From the NCBI GenBank assembly GCA_019614645.1, contig JABWDB010000001.1:4774001-4838000 (forward strand): a stretch of 64,000 nt of DNA. The letters run 5' to 3'. Shown here piece by piece: positions 50,001-59,823 of the stretch (position 1 is its first letter; every line of letters starts with the position of its first letter). The notes under the pieces are model-generated. The model was given only the letters and a program-made list of their open reading frames with translations. It made no database searches and was not told where the DNA came from. This DNA comes from Stratiolaelaps scimitus. Its lineage: Eukaryota; Arthropoda; Arachnida; Mesostigmata; Laelapidae. Both the position numbers and the translations under genes were made by a program.

Positions 50001-53000
50001 TGTCCTCGAGTCGTGTGGGAGAAATCCTTCGCTTATCTGTTGTATATTACGGTCATTCAATTATTGTTTAGTTCATACAACTATTATTGATACACATATG
50101 CACAACTGAGTACCGCAGAATTCGACCGAGCTTCAAATTTCATACATGTTACTCTGGCCCCTTATCCCGTTGAGGGAAGGGGTGTCCATCTAGCACTGAC
50201 GAACGCTCGTCGCCTACGATACCAACGGCAAAATTGCTGTCTATCATTTTCCGTTTGATGAACGGCGGCTTTCTTGGCAGGTTTACGTTGCCTACACGTT
50301 TTTGTGCACGATATTGCTTTTTCATCGCTTCATAAAACCGACCCCTAAATGCACAAGTGCAGCGTTGGGGATCGAACCCGTGCGCTTACGTGTCTCCCCT
50401 GGTTGCATCACACACACGAATGAACCATGCCACTCGGCTCGACTGTTCGGTGTTACCTCCTTCCTTAACTCCTTCTATATTTACGTCTCATCTTGTTGCA
50501 CGTATGGTTGACGTTTCTCGTTGTGGAGAATCCCACGAAGCCTCAACCCACGCACATGGGCCGCTCGAAATGAGTTCGATGAATTGCTCCTGCGACCTGT
50601 TCTTCGTAAAGGAAAGAAGGAGACAGAGTCAACACTCGCGAATATAGTAGTCTTTCCTTTGGTTTACTCAACCGGCACCAGTCGCACTTGCTCGGTAGGC
50701 GGAATGCATGTTGTTCATTGAAAGAAAATGGTTGCGGTATGAGGCATCGCGGTGTATGTGCCAAGCGGGCACGTGTCCAAGGAGTCACCCCATGTCATTT
50801 ACCTTCGAGCTTGCCAAGCGTACAAGGACTGTTCAAGAATTGCCTAGCGTCTCAAGGATTCGCTAGAACAACAGCGTGAAGGGAGGTCTGAGGTCCAAAG
50901 TAATAAGTCGCACGGCACGAAGGGGGACCTGAAGGACGGTCTAATGAAGCCATATAAGTGTGCAACTGGGCATCCTCTGTACGGCATATACGTTATAACA
51001 TTTGTGTGTACGTGCCGCCTGTGGGTGTGTGCACGCCGACTTGTGAGCATGTGCTATATTCCCTGCCCTAATGTGTGCTTATCTGTCCCTCTTTTGAGTG
51101 TAGGGTGCCTCTACTTTGTGAATTGTACCACGAACCCGATCCTATACAACGTTATCTCAAAGAAGTATCGCGCCGCTTTCAAGCACACGTTGTGCCGTTG
51201 CTGTGGACTGCGTGCTACGCCGACGTACCCCCGAGGTGAGTGGAACGACATCGGGCTGAGTCCACATTTCACAGACTCTACGGTGACAATGAACAGGCGA
51301 GAAGACATCGTCGCAAGATGGGCGCAGATAATAAGGCCGAGGGACAGGAGCTCCGACGCAACGATATCCTTAATCGCCAGTGAGGGTTTTGTCGTTTAAG
51401 CTTGATGCTCGATTTTAAAACGAAATTCGACGATGTTCAAGTATTCAGTTGTATATTTCTTCAATTTCAACTCAAGTCATAGGGCGTGGCTATAAATCTA
51501 CGCATACGCATAAAATCACCTATTGCTATCTATTGTTGAATAGTTAACCAAGCCCTTTCTTGATGCGCTTAATCTAAATCCTCTCTAGTTCTATTCGTAT
51601 CGATGATACATTGAGCAGAAATGCGAAGGTACAAAATTTGTGACACGAGAACTCTAGGACCAAGTAAATGGATAAGGCGATTCGAGCTACCCCCGAAAGT
51701 GCTAGCCGGCTGCCCTTATTTTTGAGGGCCTAATTAATATCAGATGTACCTCAGACATGTTCCCCTTATATGTAACGGCTATTCATTGATAACACACATA
51801 GAACGATATGAGAGAATAATGGCTCTCTTAGGAGTTGCCCGTTCGTTCGTCCCGATAGGTGCAAGTGTCTCATTTCGGTATCAGCGAGGCGGTTCGACCC
51901 GCGGGCGGCGGTTGTCGCGAGCCGCTTCAGCGAGGTCACAGGCAGGTCCCCAGCAACTCTGAAGGTTACTCGGAGACGCGACCATTACGCGTATGTTAAC
52001 CTGACGTTCATTGACTCACGTGTGTTTGGCTGTGCTGTGCGTTTCCTAGCATTTTACTAACACGTGCAAAGTGAGCTTCACAACGCACTCTAAACAAGGT
52101 GTACGCCATCTTTGGAACATGCCACCCCGCGGTATTCGGCGCAAAGGGCCACTTGATATAGCGTATCTTTTGTACGTCCACTATGTGGTAATATAGGCAT
52201 ATGCGGTTGGCGGATCCAGTTTGTAATCGGCAAGAGCCACGCAGGCGTTTGTACGAAGAACTTTAAATAGCATTGGATTAGGTTGAAACGAGTGTTTTGA
52301 AAAACGGTGAGATCACTACTCTATTTTTCAAGCAGTTTATTTACTTCGAAACGCCTAACACAACTACCTTGTAAGGCTAACTGTACTAGATACATGTAAG
52401 CAACCACTGCGTGAACATCTGTCAAAATAGCGGCAACATTTTACTAAACCAAACACAAAATGACAACTTGATCAAAAAAAAATGACAACTTGATCTGGAG
52501 ACGTAGCTTTAAGAAGTCGGTTGCCTATATGACACGCACTAGGCGCACATTTTTCCAGGATGGCCAGCATAAAGCCGGCCGAACAAAACAACCCTATTCG
52601 CGCTATGTGATGGAATACGTAGGAACTGACATCGCGCTGGTCATACCCCGGTTATCGAATCGTTTGTGTGTTTGCTAACGCCAACGCGCAACTGTTCCAT
52701 TGGAATTGGCTCTACTAATCGTGGACAAGAGATAAGAAAGACTGTGTGTATCCACTAGTTCCCTGTCGGGCTGTTCTAACGAGGGGTAAATCGAGGACAA
52801 GGAGAGAATATCTGGCTGAAAGGACCCGTGAAACAATAATTACAGCGAAACGAGATGAAGCGCACTGGGTAAACCTGTTATCGATAAAAGGCGGCCCAAA
52901 TCGTTTTTGTCCCATCGAGTCAACGTTACCTTCTTCCCGATATTGGTAATGAGTTCGGAACAATGACGGTACGACAATGAAATCATTATGGATTACGTTA

Positions 53001-55685
53001 TGAGAGGGGGACCGCTTTGAATGAAATGCTGAATAATTGCTCCGATCAATACTTGGTATATAGGGGGGGTATTGCAGGGCTCTGCGAAGTTAGTGTGATT
53101 CGCGTGTTCTCGTTAGCAGAGAATAATGTAAGGTGTTTCGATAGCGTGATGCCAAATGTTATTTGGGCAATGAGGAACGCTTATGTAGGGAAGAAAGATG
53201 TTACGATACACGTTTTTATTTGCTTGTGAGGCTTTGGAGTATTGGTTTGTCACCCGCCGTGCACGTGGTACACAATTTCCACAGAGAATTCAAATAAAAC
53301 ATTTTCTATGCAACTTCTACATCATTAGGCAGGGTTTTTTGACGAGTGGCTTTTCAATCCAGTCTACCGGGCTTGCGTTTACTGATTTCACTGCATTCGT
53401 CTTTGCTTGCTGATGGCCTCGCCTACCCTTTTGTTCATAATGGAACTATGTGTATTGTGCGCGTATAAAATGTATTACTTTAAGATATACAATTTTATAT
53501 ATAAATTAGAGAATTACTTGGAGACAGGGTATCAGATTCCAGGGGCGGTCATGGTCCCGAGGGAGTCGATGGCGGCTTGTATTATGTTGTATTTTTATGA
53601 AAGAAACGCTCATAAAATTTATTTGTGGGCCTACGACAGTACCTATCTGTAAGTGCCTCGAGTGCATTAATATGTGCGTGGATTTAAGTTAGGCACACTA
53701 AGGCGTTTGTGCATCATCCATGTGTATTAATATTACTTGTTACTAAGCTTGACGAGACCTAAAAGAAACCTCTTGAAGCCACCAGAACTAAGCAGTTGTT
53801 ATCCCGAGTGTTGCAGAATTGTACCTGCTGCCTATACTTATATCCCGTGTTCGTTCGCGTGGCCAACAGCTCAAGATTGCACGCCATTGCCTATCAGACA
53901 CACAACTATGCTTGCTATATTTAAATTGCTCGTTCTCGTTTTCCATCTGTGCTGTTGCTTGTTGCAGGAGACCATCGCCTTTCGTACTCTTCGCTTTGGG
54001 TCTCCAATCAGCAGCGGGCACTGGAGCGTAAACGCCTTTCGGAAGGCAACCTGCTGCCTCGTGGCTCGATGAGGTCCGATTTGGCTCTACCAATGCCCCT
54101 GACGCATTCGCGGTCGGCGATGGCTGGCGACCCCCTCGCTGGGGCGCACCCAGTAACCGCTGCCCCCCTGGTTAGCCACGGAAGCCTCATCCAGCGAGCG
54201 AGCCACATTCCTATATGCTTACCGAATGCCGACACACCGACGATTCCTCACGTACCTCTTCACCATACAGCCACATGCAATCCCTGCGCTGCTGGTGGGG
54301 CTCCTCCGGTAGCCCTCAGGAGTCTCCTGAGACGCAGTCGCTCGGCGTCTTTGCGATCCACAGTGACATTCCTGGATACCCCTTCGATCAAAGGTACGAA
54401 ATTCTCTCCTCATGCGATACCACTCATGGTGGTCAAATTGTAGCCGTCTGTCATTGCACGATGACCCATGTGCGACTCCCTTTCTGATACTGAACATACG
54501 ACTATTATCATTGACCTGCGTATGCCGATAAACATCAGACGACTAGTGGAGATACTCTCGCAACCCCGCCAGGAGTGCCGTACTAATAAACAGTCGATTG
54601 CCCTCATGACCGAACAAAACGATTATCGTTATGAACGTGATTATTTGCATTTTATTAGATATAGATATAATTGTCTACTGTGCAGTAGCATGGCCTCCCA
54701 CCTCCACATTTTCAATTGTTGTTTTCACTAACTTTTCTCGTTTGGTGTTTATGAATATAGAGAAATACAAAATGTATATATACTCACCACTAGTTAGTCT
54801 GATAACAAGGATATTATATCGAGCTTGTGTAAGCATTTGTTGCAAAATAGCACAAGAAATTTTCGTTGATCAATATGATGCGCTAAGGTAGAGGTCCTCT
54901 TAGATCTCTAACTTCCCCATAGAGCCACTCTTTTGTGTTCAATAGTGGATATAGCTTAGCAAAATCAAACCGGTTTCAATGAAAAACAATTGAATTCATA
55001 CCGCGTTTCCTCTATCCTTAATTTATTTATGACTTGATGGCGAGGAGGGTAACGCAGTCATCTCGGAATCTGTGGGACGAAAGCAAACGGTCACGGGACC
55101 GAATCCCGCAAAGCGATCGTTGATCGCTTTCTGATCTCGCATCGGGTCTATCTGCCCCCGTCGAAGATCTGTGAGTGTACCTACCCTGTCCCTCTGTCAC
55201 AAAGATCTGTAAAGGGACGTCGAGGGTTCGCACATGCACACCAATGTTGTCACGAAGACAAAAAAACTGGACCAATAGATAATATCGCAGTGGCCTGCCA
55301 CCCTTCGGCGTGCCAAATCGCGCGCCCGCCGACAATCGCGAAATAGACTTAGAATCTGCTGAGGGTGAGCTGTCGATCATAATATCCGCTGAGCAACGTC
55401 ACCCGCCCGCTGGTTCGGGTGACGTCCAATCGCAAAGTCTACGAGTGAGAAGTGTGTCGACGTCAGAACACCTAAACCATCCGGTAGTAAAGCCCGTGAG
55501 ACATCTAGAACGCGCGTGCCCAGCAAGGTATTGAGAGTACTCGAATACAATTTTATAAATAAAGAAAAATAACGAATCATCTCTCTTTCTCTCTGTGTCT
55601 CTTCCTTGTAGGTTGTGTTCGCGAGCCAAACATCTGGTGCGTAGAAGAGGTCAGTTGTGACGACCGAAGTCAGGAGAACGGTTGA
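33948..55685 (+). CDS. PRXamide-type neuropeptide GPCR, pyrokinin-receptor-like (559 aa, nine exons)
   Basis: Join 33948-34062, 35120-35305, 46510-46648, 47070-47215, 47885-48214, 49657-49788, 51104-51235, 53968-54393, 55612-55685 (1680 nt). All introns are GT-AG; phases are 1,1,2,1,1,1,1,1. The N-terminus has glycosylation sites N5 and N18 and no signal peptide. Hallmarks are GN at 65-66 (TM1), LAVSD ending D94 (TM2), C122 and C207 (disulfide), ERYLAICHPL at 146-155, W175 (TM4), P231 (TM5), ICYAPYH at 314-320 (TM6), NPILY at 360-364 (TM7), and a C-R-C-C cluster at 380-383 suited to palmitoylation. The TM2-TM3 segment (LPNDL...YWRQYPYAFG) and GQRL after TM6 are typical of pyrokinin/CAPA/neuromedin-U receptors. 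These are plasma-membrane receptors for amidated neuropeptides, usually coupled through Gq. The family's CWAP is CYAP here. The cytoplasmic tail is long (about 180 aa). CAPA or ETH receptor are alternatives. Confidence 0.9.
34100..35119. other. Receptor intron 1, with a tRNA-like SINE fragment
   Basis: The minus strand at about 34708-34765 has a tRNA-like region with B box CCGGTTCGAGCCCC. It differs from SINE families A and B. A short (ATT)n tract lies near 35037-35060. The intron runs 34063-35119. Confidence 0.45.
35120..35305 (+). CDS. Receptor exon 2 (TM1 and TM2)
   Basis: The acceptor is TTTGCGCAG|G and the donor TTTTCG|GTAAGT. It encodes TM1 (about 49-74) with the GN pair and most of TM2 with LAVSD. 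Phase 1 at both ends. Confidence 0.92.
36223..36249. repeat. (CTCC)n microsatellite
   Basis: Tandem CCCT units in receptor intron 2. Confidence 0.9.
37231..37279. repeat. (CT)n microsatellite
   Basis: A CT run of about 49 nt with one G interruption, in receptor intron 2. Confidence 0.95.
39934..40011. repeat. Duplicated unit with two (TA)n tracts
   Basis: GTGTTGGTAATTA followed by a TA run occurs twice in tandem (starting about 39934 and 39984). A unit containing the microsatellite was duplicated, or the tract expanded after duplication. Confidence 0.8.
40997..41025. repeat. (AT)n microsatellite
   Basis: A pure AT run in receptor intron 2. Confidence 0.95.
43190..43262 (+). mobile_element. 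SINE family B copy (tRNA-like head)
   Basis: This is the best preserved B copy. It runs GCGGGTTTGGTGGTAACCC, a middle containing GACTTGGGG, then GTCTCCGGTTCGAATCCCC (B box). The acceptor and T stems do not pair properly, so it is not a functional tRNA. An A-rich sequence follows further right (about 43300-43320) and may be the tail. Confidence 0.6.
44640..44705 (-). mobile_element. Weak SINE family A head fragment
   Basis: As seen on plus, GTGCACCCACGTGTCCCCTC and CCACCGGGCT occur in the order of the family A head in minus orientation, with much divergence between. Confidence 0.4.
46510..46648 (+). CDS. Receptor exon 3 (extracellular loop 1 and TM3)
   Basis: It starts after CCGAAG, finishing the split Gly codon and reading LPNDL, and contains C122. 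It ends inside the Arg codon of the ERY motif (CTCGAAAG|GTAGGT, phase 2). An intron at this Arg codon recurs among rhodopsin-family GPCR genes. The polypyrimidine tract before the acceptor is moderate. Confidence 0.9.
46675..46820 (+). mobile_element. tRNA-like SINE with A-rich tail, in receptor intron 3
   Basis: A B-box-like GAGTTCGACGACC is followed by a tail (GAAGCATTGTAAAACTGTAG, then TTAATAAACCACTAATAAAA and CCTTGACCT). The same tail occurs at 63401-63456, so it belongs to a dispersed family distinct from family A. Confidence 0.55.
47070..47215 (+). CDS. Receptor exon 4 (intracellular loop 2 and TM4)
   Basis: It starts after TGCTTGCAG, giving YLAICHPLYKHKM. It covers TM4 with W175 and ends GAATTTG|GTGAGA, phase 1. 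Confidence 0.93.
47885..48214 (+). CDS. Receptor exon 5 (extracellular loop 2, TM5, intracellular loop 3)
   Basis: The acceptor is CTCATGTTGCAG, preceded by a GT repeat. It encodes the loop-2 cysteine C207 (SAFC), TM5 with P231, and a Ser/Thr-rich intracellular loop 3. It ends CTTCTCG|GTGAGT at the start of TM6. Phase 1 at both ends. Confidence 0.93.
49657..49788 (+). CDS. Receptor exon 6 (TM6 and extracellular loop 3)
   Basis: The acceptor is CTATTTCAG. It encodes VSVVIIFFICYAPYHGQRL and extracellular loop 3, ending ATAGCTG|GTATGT. The CWxP tryptophan of the family is Tyr316 here. Confidence 0.92.
50320..50445 (-). mobile_element. SINE family A copy in receptor intron 6
   Basis: As seen on plus, ACCCCTAAATGCAC (body), GGGGATCGAACCCGTGCG (B box) and CCATGCCACTCGGCTCGAC (start of the head) follow in order. 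The tail hairpin is missing or too diverged to see. Confidence 0.65.
51104..51235 (+). CDS. Receptor exon 7 (TM7, helix 8)
   Basis: The acceptor is GAGTGTAG. It encodes CLYFVNCTTNPILYN (NPxxY motif), helix 8 and the C-R-C-C cluster. It ends CCCCGAG|GTGAGT, phase 1. Confidence 0.93.
51236..53967 (+). other. Receptor intron 7 (2.7 kb)
   Basis: It holds an A-tract between duplicated sequence (52457-52495) and the small repeat shared with 2140-2173 (53542-53575). Otherwise I recognise nothing. Confidence 0.7.
52457..52495. repeat. Short duplication separated by an A tract
   Basis: AAAATGACAACTTGATC occurs at 52457-52473 and 52479-52495, with only A residues between. It fits either a poly(A)-only retroposition scar or a simple 22-nt tandem duplication. 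Confidence 0.8.
53968..54393 (+). CDS. Receptor exon 8 (cytoplasmic tail)
   Basis: The acceptor is GCTTGTTGCAG, an excellent match. Its 142 codons are rich in Ser, Pro, His and Ala, with basic Ser clusters (LLRRSRSASLRS) suited to kinase and arrestin contact. It ends ATCAAAG|GTACGA, phase 1. The open frame continues into the intron to a stop at 54443. Confidence 0.85.
54585..54590 (+). terminator. Possible internal polyadenylation signal in receptor intron 8
   Basis: AATAAA lies about 140 nt past the stop reached if intron 8 is retained. It would allow a shorter receptor isoform with a different C-terminus. Confidence 0.25.
55040..55115 (+). mobile_element. tRNA-like SINE fragment in receptor intron 8
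   Basis: GGGTAACGCAGT (A-box-like) and GGGACCGAATCCC (B box, 55095-55107) have tRNA-like spacing, but the stems do not pair. It differs in sequence from families A and B. Confidence 0.4.
55612..55685 (+). CDS. Receptor exon 9 (last 24 residues and stop)
   Basis: The acceptor is CTTCCTTGTAG after a long pyrimidine tract. It encodes GCVREPNIWCVEEVSCDDRS and four more residues, then TGA. Phase agrees with exon 8, but this exon lies outside the conserved receptor fold, so it is the least certain. Confidence 0.65.
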
Positions 55686-56376
55686 GAACTCTGTACGAGC
55701 GCATTCGCTTCGTCTTTCGTCGCTGTATAGAGCCTGCGCCGTTCTGCAGTTGTGTAGCAGTCGGAGACCTCTGGACTGCACGCCTGAATCCCGTTAACCT
55801 CCCACAAAGCGATGTCCCACAAGGGAGCCACCACAGCTGCGCAAGCAATGAAAGATGTCTTGGACATCAGTCAGAGAATAGGATACAACGAACAATGGTT
55901 GGACAACGGGAGAGTGGCGCAGAGGCGGCCCCCGCCGGTGGCGGCCGGGCCGGAAGGACACGTGTAACAGAGTGAAAAAAAAGTAAGGGATATTTTAAAG
56001 TCACACGACAGCCAACTCGAACGAGCCCAAAGCCCTGAAAACCTACACATCTCCCGTAGACCAAACAAGTCCACGGTTCTTGAATGGCGGTTGCGGAACA
56101 GCGGATTCTTTGAAGGTCTCCCGACAGTCTTATATGTAAACGAGATGGTCAGGGACGTGGTTCGTGGTACGCTACTGTATAACTGCGCAATCCAATGTGT
56201 GCTCATATGGATTGCTTATCCTCATGAACCGTGGAGTAGCGTAAGGGTGACAAGCGGTTTATCGAGGAGCCCCTATTCCGGCTTGGGCCCACCCCTACGA
56301 TCCTGAAGAAAGCGGTCATTTGCCATAGCTGTTTATTCTGTACTAGGCACATGCTATGAAGGAGTAACAAAATAAA
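55686..56376 (+). other. Receptor 3' UTR with candidate polyadenylation signal
   Basis: AATAAA at 56371-56376 (AACAAAATAAAACAG) is the first clear signal after the stop, giving a 3' UTR of about 0.7 kb. Another AATAAA lies at 57059-57064. Open frames here have no recognisable product. Confidence 0.4.
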
Positions 56377-56379
56377 ACA

Positions 56380-59300
56380 GAAATATTAGGCCGATAACCG
56401 CTATTGCTCTGAACTGGAAGGAAAACCATGGGAAAAGAAAACGAAAAAAGAGAAAAACGGAGTATTTGTCCTCGCGATAACGGTAGCAGATAGTCTTACC
56501 TGTGATGCTGATGATCTCCGGAGCTCCCGAATATATATATATAGTGAATGATCAACCGCCCTCAAACCCGCGGTTCGACAACAGGGAATTCACTCACGAT
56601 GTACATTGTCAATTGTATGATATTCTAGTGTAGCGCACCCATTTTTCTTACCGTCGATAGTAAACCACATTGTTCAAATCCCTCCCTGACGTGCTTCGGG
56701 AAATGTCCCTCGACGGTCAACCAGCGACAAGCACAGATGACCCAGCCACCCTCGCTCATCCACGTGGAACAGACATCGAACAACAACAACACTTCCTTGT
56801 ATCCACCTGGATCGATCACACCACAGCCACTCTGATTGGCGTTTAGCCTGTTACTGTATAGTGTTCTAAAATGGAAAAACCTATATTGTGATGTTGCTAA
56901 AATGATTGCCATTGTGATCAAATGAGATTGCATAATCGATGAGTAAAGGAGAGAGGCAGAGGGCGGGGGAATGGGGAGTCAGAGAGCTAACGATCAGTAA
57001 ACATGATAATGATGATGAATCTATACTGAATGGATGTGCATACGTGTGCAAATGCTGTGAATAAAACGGAAGGAAGGAGAAACGGGTGGTAAATGTTTTG
57101 CCCACTTGAATTAATCGCTCGCGTGTTTTCATTGCTCTCTCTTCTATGTGTGCAACGCACGTCAAGTTACAGAGGAACTTGGGGAAGATCGAATGGGGGG
57201 GGGGGTTGCACACGAAGTTTAGCGAGAACAAAACGACAGATCTGCCGACGGCGACGAACGAGCAATAACAACAGCAATAGCGACTTCGAAGGCCGCGTGT
57301 AGAGTTCTGAGACGGATGCAGATCTTCGAAGCGAGATATACATTTCCCTGTGGCCGGGGACGCTACTCATTCGGAGGATCCCCTCTGTGCACCAAACCTC
57401 AATCCCCAAGCCGAAAGCTCTTATCGGGACATCGAGCGAAGGCGGAACGGTTGGTGAGCGTAATTCTGCCTTCACTCGCAGGGACGGCCGATCTGGACGT
57501 TGACGGGAAGGCCGCCTCAGCCCAACGAGTGGCATGGTAGCAGTGTCAGACGTCACTGGTAGTGTTGTTCTGCGTGCTGCCGCTATTTCTGGATGCCACG
57601 GCATGCGATGACACGGCTACGCTTGGGCTGGGCGCAGGGGAAGGGAAGCTAAGGATGCCGGCGCAAGCAGCTGACTCATGAAGAGATATGATACTGACAG
57701 GACGGAGCATCGTTCGGCGAGTGCTTATCGCAGGACACGGCCGTTCCGTTGCCGCTAACGCTGCGGCTCGTGTGCTGAGGCCGCTCTCTCTCTCTCTCTA
57801 GCGGCATTCGTGTTACCCTTGTTGGCTTGCGCTTGTTGTCGCTGTCGATGCTACTACGGCTGCTGTTGCTGCCGCCGCTGCGGCTGCTGTAGTCGACAAG
57901 TGACGTAGGAACACTCTTGGACCTGGAGGCGAGCCACGGGATTGGTCTATCGCGGTGTATCGTCTGTACATACATACACACATAGGAACGTACGTACGTA
58001 TCCTATGTGACGCATACATTCATAATACGACGCGAAGGAGAACGCGTGCTTGCGGATAGCGCCGCTAGAGGGAATCGTCCGAAAAAGCTTTCTGCATGCG
58101 CACCGCGCCCAGCCCAATAGGAGAAATGAAGGTTGTGGCAGGTGATCGACGAACCCAAGCTACACTGATGTCACACGGGGAAACTACAAGGCATAGCAGC
58201 TAAGCGAGCGGAATCGAAGGGAAACAGATATATCGGCAATATTTCTGTGGCGGGGTGTGTATAACTTGAGTTCCTGCTCTCGGACGAGTTGCATTAGGTT
58301 GGTTAGAACAAACATCTCTCGTTTATGACGTCCGAATTTTGAGACGTTTTGTATATAAAAATAATGGAAAAATACTGACTCAGCTATTCATTACGAACCC
58401 TTTGTTATGTTTGGAATGAACAGGGGTGATTATCTGTTTCTTTTTTTCTTAGCGTTGAAAAGTATTACATGTAATTGTGCATATAGTTAAAATAAAGGAT
58501 TAATCCATATTGAATAGAGGAACACAGATGTTAGTCATGGGCTTTAGCCATGGGTATTGACATATCCTATTTAAATACCTACACATTCCGAAGGCCCGAG
58601 ATCTCCGGTATAAAAATGATCGTGATCGAGGTCCGTGTTCCGGCAACTCTGTTCTCCTATCCACGCATAGAACGGCCACTTTTTTTCTATACACCTAGTA
58701 TTTGTAGTGAACGTGATACACCCAACACTGATCATCTACACCTGCTACCACATCCAAGCTAAGGCTTACGAGATTGTTGTGGAAGCCCCGACTGGAGGTT
58801 GACTGGCATACGTTGAGAAAAAATGTTTACTCACAAATTCTATTTAACCATGATCGACCAATATCGCTAAGCATCACCTGATCCTCGAAGCTTCGGATGC
58901 CTCGTGCTAGCGGGCTGCAATGAGATGTTCGGTTTTTCTAAATTCAACTTGTTAGTAAAAATAGTTGGATTGAGCCACCACGAGGCAGTTTCAGCCGTGT
59001 AAAGCTAGCCCCCTTCAACATATGGATGGCGTAAGTATCTAAGTATGTGTATTTTTGGGCAGTTCCCCCCTGGCTGCACTTTAAATGCCATAACATCAAT
59101 CGGGTACGTGTCGAAAGCAGCACGAGATAGATAAACTGCCAAACTGATAAACTAAAATAGAGGTCCTAGATACCTTAAAAAGCGACCACTATCAGACATA
59201 ACGAAATCAATAAGCCGCCACAGGCAATTGGTGACAAACGTGCACCAATTTAACAATGAGATTTACACGCCTTCGTTGTGATCAGGGTGATAAGGTGAAT

Positions 59301-59760
59301 CGTAACGGCTACGTTGCGATAAATCTCTATCCGGAGGATCCTCTGCTCAGTGGCTACAGTTCGGCTCGACTCTTCGAGCAGTCCATTAGGCAGTCGTCGG
59401 CGATGAAGCCAGCTGATTGTCAACGTAGTCTCAACGATAGTAAAGCCACACTGTGACCTATTGCTCATCTTGCAGAATTTCGTTCTCTCTCTTATTTATT
59501 CCAAGTAATGCTCCCACGGGAGGAATCGAAGCGGGGTGACACCGTGGTCATAATGGTCATATTTCATCGGCAGCCCAAACTGCTCGGTTATCAAAGCCAG
59601 ATCGGCCCGCATCTTATGGTCACATACACACACGAATGCTATCTCTCAGGAGGACCACAGAAGAGACTTAGCTGTCAACAACCTGGACAACCTTGGTAAT
59701 GCGTTGAGTCTGTCTGCGCCATGCGGCAGAAAATCTATCATCATTTTATGCATGTACCGC
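56380..59760. other. Intergenic, no gene recognised
   Basis: A GC-rich block at 57.1-58.1 kb has several medium frames (57167-57604 and 57676-57981 minus, 57093-57302 plus). Their composition is driven by CAG-like and GC-rich sequence, with no domain. A G tract lies at about 57196-57206. A 31-bp imperfect palindrome lies at 57979-58009. The block could be a promoter or first exon of a gene beyond the window. Confidence 0.4.
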
Positions 59761-59823
59761 TCACTTGGACCTCATTAGACGATTATTGGGTAGAAAATAA
59801 ATCGTCCAATGAGGTCAAGGTGA
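59761..59823. ncRNA. Candidate pre-miRNA-sized hairpin
   Basis: The arms 59761-59784 and 59800-59823 pair over 24 positions, with 21 Watson-Crick pairs, one G-U and two mismatches, around a 15-nt loop (ATTGGGTAGAAAATA). Size and imperfect pairing match a metazoan pre-miRNA, but I see no lower stem extending outside it and no seed I recognise. A short inverted repeat of mobile-element origin is the alternative. Confidence 0.3.

Noticed and set aside
57093..57302. 70-codon frame with a hydrophobic start resembling a signal peptide and a basic tail
   Set aside because: It contains a long G tract translating to poly-Gly, lacks a clear cleavage or peptide pattern, and has no transcript signal.
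57167..57604. 145-codon minus-strand frame with a Leu run and Arg cluster
   Set aside because: The Leu and Arg runs come from simple repeats; no family resemblance.
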